Source: Plectosphaerella cucumerina (lineage: Eukaryota; Ascomycota; Sordariomycetes; Glomerellales; Plectosphaerellaceae). From it: 64,000 nucleotides of DNA. Both the position numbers and the translations under genes were made by a program. Positions 1 to 11,291 of this stretch are shown in pieces; the stretch's first letter is position 1, and each line of letters begins with the position of its first letter. The stretch is taken from positions 5,828,001 through 5,892,000 of the forward strand of contig JAGPXD010000003.1 of the NCBI GenBank assembly GCA_020746995.1. Direction: 5' to 3'. Under the pieces are notes generated by a model. The model saw only the letters and a program-made list of their open reading frames with translations, ran no database searches and was not told the DNA's origin.

Positions 1-58
1 CGTCGCCGGGAGAGGCCGAGCCGCTGGCCGTGAGGGTCTGCAGCTGGGTGGTAGACAT
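1..58 (-). CDS. Possible N-terminus of a gene leaving the left edge
   Basis: An ATG on the minus strand at 58 (context GCCATGTC, G at -3) opens a frame that stays free of stops to the window edge and encodes 19 residues beginning MSTTQLQTLTASGSASPGD. The Ser/Thr/Ala-rich start is typical of a cytosolic or nuclear fungal protein and gives no family. If real, it is transcribed away from the enoyl-CoA hydratase gene and shares the 0.6-kb region 59-659 with it. No function can be assigned from so little sequence. Confidence 0.3.
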   Translation of the reverse strand, partial: MSTTQLQTLTASGSASPGD

Positions 59-659
59 GGCGGCAGACAGTGAGGCTGTAAATGTTGGCTCCCCACGGAG
101 CTGGGTGGTGGCACTGGTGGGAGGTTTGCCTTCTGCCGAAGATCTAAGGGACTCCAGGGCTCTCGGACCTTGACGTCAGCCCAGTCCCCCCTTTACCCCC
201 CTGACTCCGGTCCCTGTCCAACCGGCTGCAGGGACTTCGACCCCGACCCCGCGGGGTCTCCAGGCCGGCGGTGACTCCGGGAATAGTGCCTGGGGAAGTT
301 CGGCGAGATCGCCTCTTTGCCGGGGACAAGACCGCTTGTTTCCGAAGAACCGTTGAACCTTCTTCGTCGCATGCAGCAAGCTTCTGCAACCCCTCATCCG
401 AGTTCGGTGGACATCGGTCAAATCAACGTCCAAGGCCGATGTCGCCAAGCTCCGCGACGACTGGACCGGACATCGTGGCTGTGGTGTTACAGTGAGGGGT
501 CGGCGGAAGGGAAGAAGACAACCTCGGCTGGCGTTGATGTCTGTAATCACAAATTCATCGTGAAAGCGCCTACGTAGGTATGCATAATAGAAAGACCAAA
601 GTCCCATAGTTACGCTTGACGTCTTTGTAACACTCAATAGACCCTCTCAATCCCCGACC
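59..659. other. Intergenic region upstream of the enoyl-CoA hydratase gene
   Basis: No convincing gene. The short frames on both strands lack domain content. It probably holds the promoter of the gene starting at 660. I found no QA-1F-type 16-mer here. Confidence 0.5.
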
Positions 660-1517
660 ATGTCTTCTGACACCGACCCCGTCATCGTGACCACCTCGCC
701 CGAGGGCATCACCACCATCGCCATCAACCGTATCGCCAGACGCAACGCCGTCGACGGCCACACCGCCCGCAAACTCACCGACGCCTTCCTAGCCTTCGAA
801 GACGACCCCTCTCAGAAAGTCTGCGTCTTCCATGGCGCCCACGGCACATTCTGTGCGGGCTTCGACCTCCATGAAGTCGCCAAGCTCACTCCAGGCCGAG
901 CTTCCGAAGACTCCGGCTACGAAGGCCCCATCGTCAGCACCTCCCATCGCGTTGACGGCCGCAACATTGGCCCTATCGGTCCCTCACGCATGCAGATCAA
1001 GAAACCCGTCATCAGCGCCGTGTCGGGCTATGCAGTCGCTGGCGGGCTGGAACTCTCCCTTATCGGGGACGTGCGTGTTGCTGAAGAGGATGCTGTATTT
1101 GGCGTCTTCTGCCGCCGCTGGGGCGTGCCACTGATCGATGGCGGCACCGTCCGGCTGCAGGCGATTGTTGGCCTCGGGCGCGCTCTCGACATGATCCTCA
1201 CCGGTCGCCCTGTCGGAGCGCAGGAAGCCTTGCAGATGGGCCTTGCTAACAGGGTCGTGCCGAAGGGGAAGGCGGTCGAAGAGGCGACACGTATTGCGAG
1301 ACAGCTTTTAACGTTCCCTCAGCTGTGTATGAACACGGACCGGGCGAGCTGCTACTACGCGGCCTACGAGGCCAAGTCGTTCGAGGACGCCCTGTCGCGG
1401 GAGTTTGATGAAGGAGTCAAGGTCGTTGCCGCAGAGGGTGCAGCTGGTGCGGCAAAGTTCAGCAGCGGCGCCGGGCGACACGGCGTCTTCGAGGGCGATG
1501 GACCAAAGCTGGCGTGA
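660..1517 (+). CDS. Enoyl-CoA hydratase/isomerase (crotonase) family protein
   Basis: Single-exon gene of 285 aa. It shows the crotonase fold signatures: an N-terminal beta region with NRIARRNAVDGHTA (residues about 22-35), the first oxyanion-hole strand HGAHGTFCAGFDL (about 59-71), and a second block SGYAVAGGLELSLIGDVRVA (about 122-141) followed by FGVFCRRWGVPLIDGGTVRL. Such enzymes add water to, or isomerise, acyl-CoA thioesters. No clear peroxisomal PTS1 is seen; the C-terminus is GPKLA. It sits beside the repressor gene of the quinate cluster, tail to tail with only about 120 bp between. A role in aromatic-acid catabolism is possible but is inference only. It could equally be a general beta-oxidation-type enzyme. 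Confidence 0.9.
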   Translation: MSSDTDPVIVTTSPEGITTIAINRIARRNAVDGHTARKLTDAFLAFEDDPSQKVCVFHGAHGTFCAGFDLHEVAKLTPGRASEDSGYEGPIVSTSHRVDGRNIGPIGPSRMQIKKPVISAVSGYAVAGGLELSLIGDVRVAEEDAVFGVFCRRWGVPLIDGGTVRLQAIVGLGRALDMILTGRPVGAQEALQMGLANRVVPKGKAVEEATRIARQLLTFPQLCMNTDRASCYYAAYEAKSFEDALSREFDEGVKVVAAEGAAGAAKFSSGAGRHGVFEGDGPKLA

Positions 1518-1637
1518 TGAGTGAACTGTCTCAATAGTATTGCAAGGTGTTCTGCCTAGCCCTTTTTAACCACATGTACCTAAACGCCAACACCGACCTC
1601 ATGAATCTCATTTCTATTATGCCCTGCCTCCTGGCCC

Positions 1638-4508
1638 CTATGGCTCCTGCTCGGTGATATCGTTGAGTCGGGGCTGCAGCTGGGCCAGGTTTGATCGGCC
1701 CTTCTCGTCCGTGTATGCTCGCAGTGCGTTCTTGCGCATCAGACGACGAGGGGCTCGTCTTCCGGTGAAGAGCTCAAATTGAGCGAAACCCTGCTCGGGC
1801 AGTAGGTCTAGACCGTCCTGGGTGACCCAGCCGCGGTGGGAGCGGGCGCGGGCCTGGGCCAGAATTGGGGTGTCGAGGGTCTTGTACCCTAGGTCGATGA
1901 GCACGCCACCAGTAGGGCTGTCGAACCATGCCTCGGGAGCCGTGAAGTTTGGCGCGGGTATGTCGCCGATGGCGTGGTTGGGGATGGAGAAGACGATCAT
2001 GGTGGGCTTGCGGAAGCCCTCGGGCCATGGCTCGTCGCGGGTGCGAAGGACATGGAAGCGCGTGGGACGGGCTTCCGCATCAGACCAGTTGCTCAGCAGG
2101 GGAATATCCTTGCGGGCGAAGAGCTGTCCAAAATGGTCGGCGAGCTTGTCGGCGTTGGCAGCTGTGCGGTTGTGGATGACGATGCTCTGGACGCCGAGCT
2201 GGAGCATGGCATATACAGCGGCACGGGCCATGCCACCTGCGCCGATGACGAGGCCACAACTTGAGGGGCGCACGGCGTTGGCGGGGGAGAGGCCCCGGCG
2301 GATGCAGGCGCGGATGCCGACCCAGTCGGTATTGTCTCCGTAGAGAGCGCGGACGGGCCCAGCGCGGTTTCGGCAGTTGAAGAGCTTCTCATCGCGGGGG
2401 ATGCTGCCGTCCGGGTTGAGGCGGCGGACGGGGATGAGGGTGTTCACGGCGCCGATGGCCCGGGCGTGACGGCTCAGGGAGTGAGTGAGGGCGATAATCT
2501 CAACCTTGAAGGGGAGTCCGACGGAGGCGCCGGCGAAGTAAGGGTCGTCGAGGAGGCTGCGCAGGCCGCGGAGGGTGGGCGTGGAATGGGGGCTGTAGTG
2601 GTGGGGGATGCCGAGGGCGCGGAAGGCGGCGTTGTGCATGGCGGGGGAGAGGGAGTAGTCGACGTGGGCGCCGACGACGTAGAGCTTCATAGGGTCGAAG
2701 AGGAAGGAGCCGTAGAGGGCCTGGGTGGCTTCTTTTGCTGTGATAAGCGGGCGTCCGAGGGGGAGGTCGGGGGTGGGAGGGGCGGTGAGGTCTGTGACGG
2801 GGGCGACGGCGACGCTGGTGAGGACGTGATTCATGCAGGCCGAGTGACGGCCGCGGGGGCCTGAGTTGTATGCGATGAGGGGGATGCCGCGGGTGTCAGC
2901 GAGGGCGTCTGCGACCTGAGCCTTGAAGCGGTTGACGTCGAAGTTGTCCTGGATGGCGGCAGCGGGCTTGATAAGGCGGGCGACATCGCAACCTTGAGCG
3001 CGGGCTCGGCGGTACTGGGTCATCCATATGGGATCTTGCCAGGTCCTGGCTTCGGCCACTGATGTGGTGAAGTGGCCGATGAGCTTGGTGCGCCGCTTGA
3101 TGGCCGCGATAGACGACAGCTCGTAGTCGCCCAACCGTGAGAGGTCAACCGTCAGGTACTCTGGTGCCAGGCGCAAGGCATGGAGGACGTGCTCCATGTA
3201 CCAGGCGTCAGCCTGCTGCTGCTGTCCGTGACTGGGGGGAGGAACGACATGGTAGACGATTGGGATGACGGTGGTGCGGCGTATTGAGCCGACGACGCGA
3301 GCGACATCGCTGAGCCGCTCCGAGTCGAGGACGTTGTTGCCGTTGGAGCTGCCATGTTCAGTGCTCTGTGCCTCAGAACCCTGCCCCGGTATACAGTCGA
3401 CGACGATCTCTATCGCATCTGCTCCCGTCTCCAGGTCTTGCATGTCGACGTCGTCCCGGAGAAGTCTCGAGAGCGGCACCGAAAGTGCGTAAGTAAAGCG
3501 GCGGTCTTCTGTCGGGATCGATGCCAGCGGGAAAGCCGACTCGATGAACGGTATGGACCCTGCCGGCATGACGAGCGACAGAAACTTGAGAAAGTGCCTC
3601 TCTGCTCGCTTGAGGGTCAAATAGGGCGCTGGCGGGTGATGTCCGCCTCGAAGGGCGTCCTTTCGAGCCTGGGCATCTGCGTCGTCGCCATCGCCGTCAC
3701 GGCCCGCCGCCGCAGGAGACTCGGTCACATTAAAGAACTCGAGACTGCTGCAGCCGCGGAAAATGGCGCTGCTGGCGTTGAGCAAGCTCCTTGCTCGGTC
3801 GTCGTCGTCGATACGGAGGTGCTCGCCCACGGCCCTTGCGTCGCGCAGGACCAGAATAACGGGGTGCGTCCTACTAAAATCGCGGAGCAGCACCTGGACT
3901 CCGCGGTCGGTCCACGAGCACACGATCAGGCACTGGCGGGCGTTGGCGGCCAGCACGTCGCGCAAGACTTCGATTTGCCGGCGGTGGCAGTCTGCTGCGC
4001 CATGGTCCCTCTTGTAGGCCCAGCTTGTGGTGCCGACGACGGACTGGAAGACGCGTTCGCAGTCGATGACGCTGCGCTTCATGGCAGTCGATGCGATGAT
4101 GGCCAGTGTCGACTTGCCAGCGCCGCGGATGCCGATGAGCACGATGGAGGCATCGGCGGGAAAGGCTGGCAGGGTGCCGCTCGGTCGGTGCTGGTGGTGC
4201 TGTGGTGTTGATGTCGTCGAGGCGACGGGCGTCGGTTCCCTCGACAGGCCGATGGGGATCGATGGGCTTTCGGTGCCCGGGTAGGAGGACCAGGTTGACG
4301 AGGCGGCGCTCGAGAGGGCAGTCATGTTATGCCTCGTGAGCCTGTCCGTCGTCTCTACGCTCTGTCTCGGCCGCGGCGTGTGCGTGCCGTCAACGCGAGC
4401 GGCCTTGCCGTTGAGGCGAGGGCTGGAAGGTACATCGCCATTGCTGCCGCCGCCGCCACCACCACCGTCGAGGGCGGCGAACGACCGCTTGACCCCGGCT
4501 GTCGCCAT
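1638..4508 (-). CDS. qa-1S: Quinate pathway repressor (QA-1S/QUTR)
   Basis: Protein of 956 aa, no intron. It has the layout of the quinate repressor, a homologue of the last three domains of the pentafunctional AROM protein. A low-complexity N-terminus (poly-Gly, Ser/Pro; about 1-115) precedes a shikimate-kinase-like domain with P-loop GIRGAGKST (about 126-134). A type-I dehydroquinase-like region follows (about 320-600), then a shikimate-dehydrogenase-like region (about 610-950) with VDYSLSPAMHN, VGLPFK, GAVNTLI and GDNTDW, and a GAGGMARAAVYAML nucleotide loop. In Neurospora and Aspergillus this protein is not an enzyme. It binds the activator and keeps the pathway off without quinate. The first ATG in frame is at 4508. 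It is divergent from qa-1F across a 1-kb region that contains a QA-1F operator at 4814. Confidence 0.93.
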   Translation of the reverse strand: MATAGVKRSFAALDGGGGGGGSNGDVPSSPRLNGKAARVDGTHTPRPRQSVETTDRLTRHNMTALSSAASSTWSSYPGTESPSIPIGLSREPTPVASTTSTPQHHQHRPSGTLPAFPADASIVLIGIRGAGKSTLAIIASTAMKRSVIDCERVFQSVVGTTSWAYKRDHGAADCHRRQIEVLRDVLAANARQCLIVCSWTDRGVQVLLRDFSRTHPVILVLRDARAVGEHLRIDDDDRARSLLNASSAIFRGCSSLEFFNVTESPAAAGRDGDGDDADAQARKDALRGGHHPPAPYLTLKRAERHFLKFLSLVMPAGSIPFIESAFPLASIPTEDRRFTYALSVPLSRLLRDDVDMQDLETGADAIEIVVDCIPGQGSEAQSTEHGSSNGNNVLDSERLSDVARVVGSIRRTTVIPIVYHVVPPPSHGQQQQADAWYMEHVLHALRLAPEYLTVDLSRLGDYELSSIAAIKRRTKLIGHFTTSVAEARTWQDPIWMTQYRRARAQGCDVARLIKPAAAIQDNFDVNRFKAQVADALADTRGIPLIAYNSGPRGRHSACMNHVLTSVAVAPVTDLTAPPTPDLPLGRPLITAKEATQALYGSFLFDPMKLYVVGAHVDYSLSPAMHNAAFRALGIPHHYSPHSTPTLRGLRSLLDDPYFAGASVGLPFKVEIIALTHSLSRHARAIGAVNTLIPVRRLNPDGSIPRDEKLFNCRNRAGPVRALYGDNTDWVGIRACIRRGLSPANAVRPSSCGLVIGAGGMARAAVYAMLQLGVQSIVIHNRTAANADKLADHFGQLFARKDIPLLSNWSDAEARPTRFHVLRTRDEPWPEGFRKPTMIVFSIPNHAIGDIPAPNFTAPEAWFDSPTGGVLIDLGYKTLDTPILAQARARSHRGWVTQDGLDLLPEQGFAQFELFTGRRAPRRLMRKNALRAYTDEKGRSNLAQLQPRLNDITEQEP

Positions 4509-5521
4509 CACCGTGGCAGGGGAAGGTCGAGGGTCTTGCCAGCGAGAGACATCTAGGGAGACGAGGGCGATTGGGGGGTGCTTCGACGCGTGTCGAGCCA
4601 GGACGAGGTCGGGAGAATCCAGTCGTCGCGGGCTTGACTCGACGCTCGGCTTTGGTGGTGAGGTTCGAAACGCACAATGTGGTCACAGGGCGATGTAGAG
4701 GGGCAGACTTGGGCGTGACGGGCTGAGCATGAGCTCTGGGCACGGCATTGTCAAGGCCCGGGGATGGTGGATTCGAGGGTCAGAGTCAGGGATGTGAGGA
4801 GGGGTGAGTACATGGGTAAGCGTTTACCCTGGTGGGGAGGTACTTTGAGAGGCGTGTAGGTCATCAGCTGAGTCGATGTACTCACCCACGACTCTTCCTC
4901 TCTTATGATGTATCTCTTTGACCACATCGTATTCCACACCCCGAACTCCCGGCTGTTCAGTGAACATTCGGCAACCTGGATTCCCCAGATGTCCCCCTCA
5001 GCGTCCAAAACACCCATGCTGTTGCCCCCGCGCGGAGGCCCCAGGAAGCCGAGGCCGCAGCATCACCGCATTGCCCCCCCAGCTGAAGCTGTCCCCAACC
5101 CTGGAAGCCAGGTGTAGCAGCACATGCCATAAACAAGTGCTATCCTGAATCCGGGTTTTGGTTACTGCAGCCCGGCCCTGTTAGTGCTCTCCCCTCCCCT
5201 CTCCACTGGCTGACGAGAGGCTGGCTGCCCCCTCACTGACACGGCACCTCGGCGAGTCCTGGCTCCCGCATTACTGTTACTGACCGACCTCTCCCCCGGG
5301 CCAGCCAACGTCACCACTCCTCCCATCTCCAGCAGCGCGAGGGAGCCTCACGATGCCGCCGCGGGAAACGAGCGAACCCGCGCGGCCATGATAACGAACC
5401 CTCCTACGAAAGGACACGACCATCCTTTACCACCCCCGACCACCTGTCCAGGAGGCCCCAGGCCCCTTGCGACGCCGAGCCGGGCCCGCCGCACCGCACA
5501 CAGCTTCGATTGAAGCATGAG
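4509..5521. promoter_or_regulatory. Divergent promoter region between repressor and activator genes
   Basis: About 1 kb between the start codons of qa-1S (-) and qa-1F (+), with no supported gene. It holds a QA-1F-type palindrome at 4814-4829. Short CT-rich stretches occur near 5300-5330, as is common before fungal starts. The layout implies joint regulation of both regulators by the activator, as known for N. crassa. Confidence 0.7.
4814..4829. promoter_or_regulatory. QA-1F/QUTA operator (GGGTAAGCGTTTACCC)
   Basis: The 16-bp near-palindrome has half sites GGGTAA and TTACCC. It differs from the published activator consensus GGRTAARYRYTTATCC at one position (C for T at 14). It lies about 310 bp before the qa-1S start and 690 bp before the qa-1F start, so it fits autoregulation of the regulator pair. 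Confidence 0.8.
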
Positions 5522-7601
5522 ATGCCTCCAAAACGAAAGGAAGATGCCGACTCCGCGCCGCCGTCTGCCGCCTCCGCCGCCGCAGCCCCCGCGGTGAAGC
5601 GGCAGCGCGTCTCGCGAGCATGCGACCAGTGTCGAGGGTGAGTCTTGTTTTCCCTTTGCCTTGTGCTGTGAGGCAACTTGAGCTGACAACCCCAGCGCCC
5701 GCGAGAAGTGCGACGGCGTCCACCCATCCTGCTACAGCTGCATCACTCTCGAGCGCGAGTGCACCTACAACGACGCCCCCAAGAAGAGGGGCGTGCAGAC
5801 CGGCCTCATTCGCACCCTCGAGTCGGCCATCTACTGGCTCTTCGAGCGGTACCCGGGCTCCGAGGCCGCGCTCAACGACCTCCTCGCCAGTGAGGCCGGA
5901 CGCGAGGCTCTTTCCATTGGCAAACGGAGAGACAGCGGTAATCGCCTGCACCAGCGGTGGCGAAAGTGCCGCACGCACAAGGACATTGCCCGTCTGCTCT
6001 CTGGTAATGCGAAGGAAGGCGCGAGCCGTGTCTCGGATGAGGATGAATCTGGTACTGAACCTGATGCCGCGAACCCACCGGGCGAGGTATCAGGAACGGT
6101 ACAGGTTGTCTCCCGGCGGAGCTATCGTCTTCCTCACGATGTGACGAGATTGCTAGACATCTACTTCGCCTACACGCATTCTTGGCTGCCCATCGTCGAT
6201 AGGAATCGTCTCGTGGCAGCCGCGACATCGCCAGAAGCAAGAGACGCCGAGCTCTGGAGTGCTCTGGCTGTCGCCGCCGCGCAGGATCCCGAAAACACCT
6301 CCAACGCAGCCGACATTCACGCCACGGCATACAGCCTTCTGCCGCTTCTGGGCGACGACGCCGACGCGACAGCTGACCCTCTTATCGAGCTCCAACAAGT
6401 CAACGCCTTCCTCCTCTTATCCCTCATCAAACTCGGCCAGGACAATGCGTCGTCTGCGTCGCTCCTCGTTGGCCTGGCAGTCCGCATCCTTCTCAATATC
6501 GGCAACGACGACCCAGCACATCTCCCCACAGACCTCCCCCAAAAGGACCGCACCCTCATGGCCTGCTTCATCCTCGACTCCCACATCGCCCTCTTCCTAG
6601 GCCAGGTCCCTCACCTCACCGCCGCTGCCATGGAGGATGTCTCGCCCCTTGCCGAGCAGGGCCTCGACGAATGGGAGCCCTGGCAGCCTGTGCCTGGCTT
6701 CTCCTCCGAAGCCCACCACAATGACGATGGCGACGCCGCCCCTCCCGCCGCACAGTCTTTGAGCACCTTCAACCAGCTTTTCCGCTTCGCACGCGTTCTC
6801 AATCGACATGCCGCCTCGCGCCAGGCGCCACAGCCGGGCGAACTGGCTGCCGCCCTCGACCCGCGCTTCTCTTGGTGCAACTCAGTTCTCGAGAGTGCTA
6901 CTCCTCTCTTGCCCGCAGCTCTCCTGCTGCAGGCCTCCTTCCTAGGCTCAACCTTTGCCCTCTCACCCAGTGGTCGCGTCTCGCTGCTGTGGAACCTGAT
7001 GGAGTCGGTCGAAACGGCCTGGCACCACCTCGGCCCCGGCGCAGCGCCCCTGCTCGTCACCTACATGGGCATCGCCAACAGACGCGCCAAGGGCTTCGGC
7101 GGCGAAGACAGGGACCGGTGGGACGCCCTGCTGGCCAAGCTCAAGGCCACCTGGGAAATGCCGCAGAGCCGCCAACAGGCGGGCACCGTGGGGCCGCCTC
7201 ATCTCCAGCAGCAGCCGTCCGCCGACCTCGCAGAGTTAGCACCACCTCCGCCGCCGCCGGGGCCTTACGACTACCAAACACAACAACAACAGCTCCGCCA
7301 CGTTGGCCCTGGCACAGCCACGAGTCCGTCAACATCTCGCTCGATGCCGTTCACGCCCGGGAACAGCGGCGGACACATGGCCGGACTGCACGGGTCGATG
7401 ATGAGCCCGATGATGCATATGCATCCGATGCTCTCGTTCCAGGGCGCCGAGCTGCTGCTGGACCATGAGAATATGCTGGACGAGCTGGCGTCCTTTGACT
7501 GCGCGGACAACATGGAGGTTGATCCGCAATTTATGGCCAACCTGGGTTTCGCACCGGGATCGGACTTTCCAGACATGCGTGGAGACTTTGGGACCCTGTG
7601 A
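5522..7601 (+). CDS. qa-1F: Quinate pathway transcription activator (QA-1F/QUTA), Zn2Cys6
   Basis: Two exons, 5522-5637 and 5696-7601, give 673 aa. The 58-bp intron lies inside the zinc cluster and joins CDQCRG to AREKCDG. The binuclear cluster is complete, with cysteines at 34, 37, 44, 51, 54 and 61, followed by PKKRGVQTG and IRTLE, strongly reminiscent of QA-1F/QUTA. The middle region (about 180-430) matches a fungal transcription-factor homology domain (YFAYTHSWLPIVDR). The C-terminus is rich in Gln, Pro and Met and ends in an acidic stretch. It is shorter than the roughly 820 aa I recall for QA-1F and QUTA. It activates all cluster genes when quinate is present and is held by the neighbouring repressor otherwise. 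Confidence 0.93.
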
Positions 7602-9375
7602 GCAGGGGGGATGTACGTGGACCCGGTGGAGGCCTGGCATGGCGAGACATAGCGATGGACATGACGGATAGACAATCAGGCAGCGGGCGCAATGTAGGAA
7701 GTATTGGTTAATGAATGAATCTTCTGATCATCACTATAAGAGGTTATTCGCAGCTGGAAGCATCTTCTCCCGGGGAAGATGGGGAGATGTTTCTGATGGA
7801 AGCCCGGGAAAGCCGTGCCTGGGCTGGACCACCAGCAACCAATATTATGCATAATCCTCATTTCTGCAGGCCTTGAGTCCGTCGAGATAAACTGGGACCT
7901 GCTAATTGTGCGCAACGCTGCTATTCGTAGGCTACGGCCCACGTGGTGTCTCTACTCGTACCCTCCAGCCAACGCTGATCTGCGCATGCTACTGGCTTCA
8001 GACAAACGGGGATTCTCCACGAGGAAGTTCACTTTGATGGTCATGTTCTGGCAGGCTCCTGGCAACAGCACCATACGAGGAACCAAGACGGCCAGTCTAT
8101 ACTCTCAGTATGGTTGAACAGTGAGTTGACGCAGGATTAAACGCCTTTTCATGATTTTCTTCCAGCTGAGCTTCTCGCCAAGTCCCCTTAAAGACAAGGC
8201 ATTGTCAATTAAGAAATCGGGGATTAGAATACACAAGATGATGCCTGAGATAAGCGTCTATCCGGCCTCTTACTTGTCCATAACACACAAACCTCTTGGT
8301 TCTCAGTAGCATCACGACGACGACATCACAGGATATTCAGTGTCATGATTTGTAATTCCTCTGCAAAACTGGCTAACTCCGTGCCAAACACCATTGATTC
8401 AACCCCTTCACCCTCCCGGGATCAAGCATGTCCGAGGAGTTCTCTCCCCTCAGTCTCCCCTCCGCCCCCCGTGCCTCCATCTGTGGATGACTCCCAGCGG
8501 AGCCGCGCACGATCTCAGATTACCGCCCCCATCTGCAGTGCCCCTACGTCCCCAGCCTGAACCCATCTCCCGTCTCACTGACTCGCCAACAAGCCCGCTC
8601 CTCGTGGCGCCCGGCCCTAGTGGCTCTAGCTCGCCGCCAGAAGGCCAAGTCTCGACCGTCTCAGCCTGGGTGAACGTTCTCCCGCGCGCCAAGCCGTCAG
8701 GCCATACCCCGGCTGGTAATGGAACTGCCGACCACACACCCCACATCCCTTCGCCGGATGAGGGCCGCCGCGCAAAGGCAAGCCGCAAGACTGAGGATCC
8801 GGTCCGTCCTGCTGATCAACGCCAAGCGAACCATTGGAAGTCCTCTGGTCCGCCCCCGGGAGAAAGAAAAAAATCTCTAACCCGTGGGAAACAAACCTGC
8901 CAAGGGCTCTCAACCCCGACCCGGCCAACCTCCAGACTTGGAAATACGATCACACCCGCCCGCACGTCGAACCGCATCTTGAGGTCATCCCGCAGGATTC
9001 CATGCTTGTTTGATTAGCCCCCCGGCCGGCCGCACACCTCACCCCCGTTCCCGTTCCCTCCACACCCCGGCATCTCGACCACGCACGCGACGCCGCAGAC
9101 GCACGTTCGCCCTTCTCCGGCATCGCTCGTCCCCCCCTTCACGCATCTCCTGGCACCTGGATCCCGGGGCCCCAGATTCGACGCCCTTGTTCATTTCGTT
9201 CTGGGGATAGACTTTTCCCCGCAGGCGAAAAAGCGTTCCTGGATCAGTTCCCCCCCTTTGGGCCAGAACTACATATTGGACTCGTCCTCCGGTCCCCATC
9301 CAACCCTTTCCTCTCTTCTCCTCCGCATCAGCATCACTCTTCCACCCCTTCCCTTCCCATCGCCAGCCAGTCATC
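7602..9375. other. Intergenic region upstream of the quinate permease gene
   Basis: About 1.8 kb without a supported gene. Open frames at 8394-9017 (+) and on the opposite strand are Pro/Arg/Ser-rich, have no domain and look like chance frames in C-rich sequence. A candidate QA-1F site lies at 8248. The last 200 bp before 9376 are CT-rich, as in many fungal leader regions. Confidence 0.6.
8248..8263. promoter_or_regulatory. Candidate QA-1F operator (AGATAAGCGTCTATCC)
   Basis: Matches the consensus GGRTAARYRYTTATCC at 14 of 16 positions (A for G at 1, C for T at 11). It lies about 1.1 kb upstream of the permease start and 650 bp after the activator stop, so the permease is the likely target. 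Confidence 0.5.
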
Positions 9376-11291
9376 ATGGGTCTCCTCACCATCAAGGAAG
9401 ACAGGCCGACGCCCAAGGCCGTCTACAACTGGCGCGTCTACACCTGCGCCTCCATTGCGTCCTTCGCCGCCTGCATGATCGGCTATGACTCGGCCTTCAT
9501 CGGTGGCACCATCGCCCTCGACTCCTTCCGTGCCGACTTTGGCCTCGTCGATCTCTCCGACTCGGCCCGTGCCCTTATCTCCGCCAACATCGTTTCCGTC
9601 TACCAGGCCGGTGCCTTCTTCGGCAGCTTCGGCGCCTATGTCAGCTCTCACTTTCTGGGCCGCCGCTGGTCCCTGATCCTCTTCTCGCTCATCTTCTGTC
9701 TCGGCGCCGGTCTCATGTGCGGCATCAGCCCTGACCGCGGTCTTACTCTCATCTACCCTGGACGATTCCTCGCCGGTGTAGGTGTTGGCGGCTGCTCGAA
9801 CATGACTCCCATCTACATCTCGGAACTGAGCCCTCCTTCCATTCGTGGCCGTCTCGTCGGCATCTACGAGCTTGGCTGGCAGATTGGTGGCCTTGTGTAA
9901 GATTCGGACCTTCAATATTCTTTTGCAACAACAGCTGACCAGATCTAAACAGTGGCTTCTGGATCAACTACGGAGTTAGCCGCACGATGGAGCAGAACTC
10001 TACTCAGTGGCTCATCCCCATCGTTGTTCAGCTCATCCCCGCTGGCATGCTGCTCGTCGGTGCCTTCTTCATTCCCGAGAGCCCCCGATGGCTATTCGCC
10101 AACGGAAAGCGCGAGAGGGCTATGAAGAACCTGTGCTGGATGCGCAACCTCGAGCCCACGGACACGTACATCATCGAGGAGGTCAGCTACGTCGATGAGG
10201 ACATCGAGCGCTTCCGCCGCGAGGTCGGTGCCGGCTTCTGGAAGCCCTTCCAGGCTCTCAAGGAGAAGCGAATCCTGCACCGCTTCTTCATTGGTGGAAT
10301 GGTAAGCTTTCTCCTATTCACCTTTCATCATCCATCTCTTCACGCCTCCCGAGGGTGGACCCTGAGGCGTAGGGTCACCGCTCGGGTGATATGCGGGGCC
10401 GCGACGCCACCCGGCCGCCACACTCAACTTCGTCTTGACATCAGGAAGCATCTCGCTAACATGATTCCAGCTCTTCCTCTGGCAAAACGGTTCCGGCATC
10501 AACGCTGTCAACTACTACTCCCCCACCGTCTTCCGCTCCCTCGGCATCCGCGGCACCAACGCCGGTCTCTTCACCACCGGTATCTTCGGTGTCGTCAAGA
10601 CTGTTCTCACTGTTGTTTGGATCACCGTTCTCGTCGACCACCTCGGCCGTAGGACCATGCTTCTCATTGGTGCCATCGGTGGCTCTCTGTGCTTCTGGTA
10701 CGTCGGTGGCTACATTGCCGTCGCCGATCCCGTCAACAACGCTTCCGAAGGCCTCACGTCCGGTGGTATCTCGGCCATCTTCTTCTTCTACCTGTGGACC
10801 GCCTTCTACACTCCTTCGTGGAACGGTACCCCCTGGGTCATCAACAGTGAAATGGTGAGTCTCAATTATAAGGCGCAATCAAAGGTTTATTCACTAACAC
10901 GATGCCACAGTACGACCAAAACACTCGCTCGCTGGGTCAGGCCTGGGCCGCCGCGAACAACTGGTTCTGGAACTTCATCATCTCCCGCTTTACTCCCCAG
11001 ATGTTTGTCGCCTGGGGCTACGGCGTCTACTTCTTCTTCGCCTCGCTGATGATCCTCTCCGTCATCTTCATCTGGTACCTGGTTCCCGAGACCAAGGGCC
11101 TGCCCCTCGAAGTCATGGACCGCCTGTTCGAGGTCAAGCCCACGCGCAAGGCACACAAGATTGTCATGGACGAGCTGCACGACAACTACAGGGCGCCCGA
11201 CGACGAGGCGAACCTCGCCGAGAAGGCAGGTGTCATTGAGGAGCGCGAGGCCAAGCAGGCCAGCTCCAACTCTTCTGCGCGCCAGGTTTAG
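9376..11291 (+). CDS. qa-y: Quinate permease (MFS sugar-porter family)
   Basis: Four exons, 9376-9896, 9953-10301, 10471-10854 and 10911-11291, give 544 aa, close to the known length of QA-Y/QUTD. All junctions keep frame and use GT-AG. The protein shows the sugar-porter hallmarks: FLGRRWSL after TM2, PGRFLAGVGVGG in TM4, ELSPPSIRGRLVGIYELGWQ, PESPRWLFANGKRE in the central loop, WQNGSGINAVNYYSP in TM7 and PETKGLPLEVMDRLFE after TM12. It imports quinate across the plasma membrane. Its place next to the activator gene and before the enzyme genes supports the assignment over a general hexose carrier. Confidence 0.93.

Noticed and set aside
3354..4211. Long plus-strand open frame opposite qa-1S
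   Set aside because: Antisense shadow of the repressor in GC-rich DNA; no domain and odd composition.
8394..9017. 207-codon frame upstream of the permease
   Set aside because: Pro/Ser/Arg-rich, no domain, no match in style to neighbouring genes.
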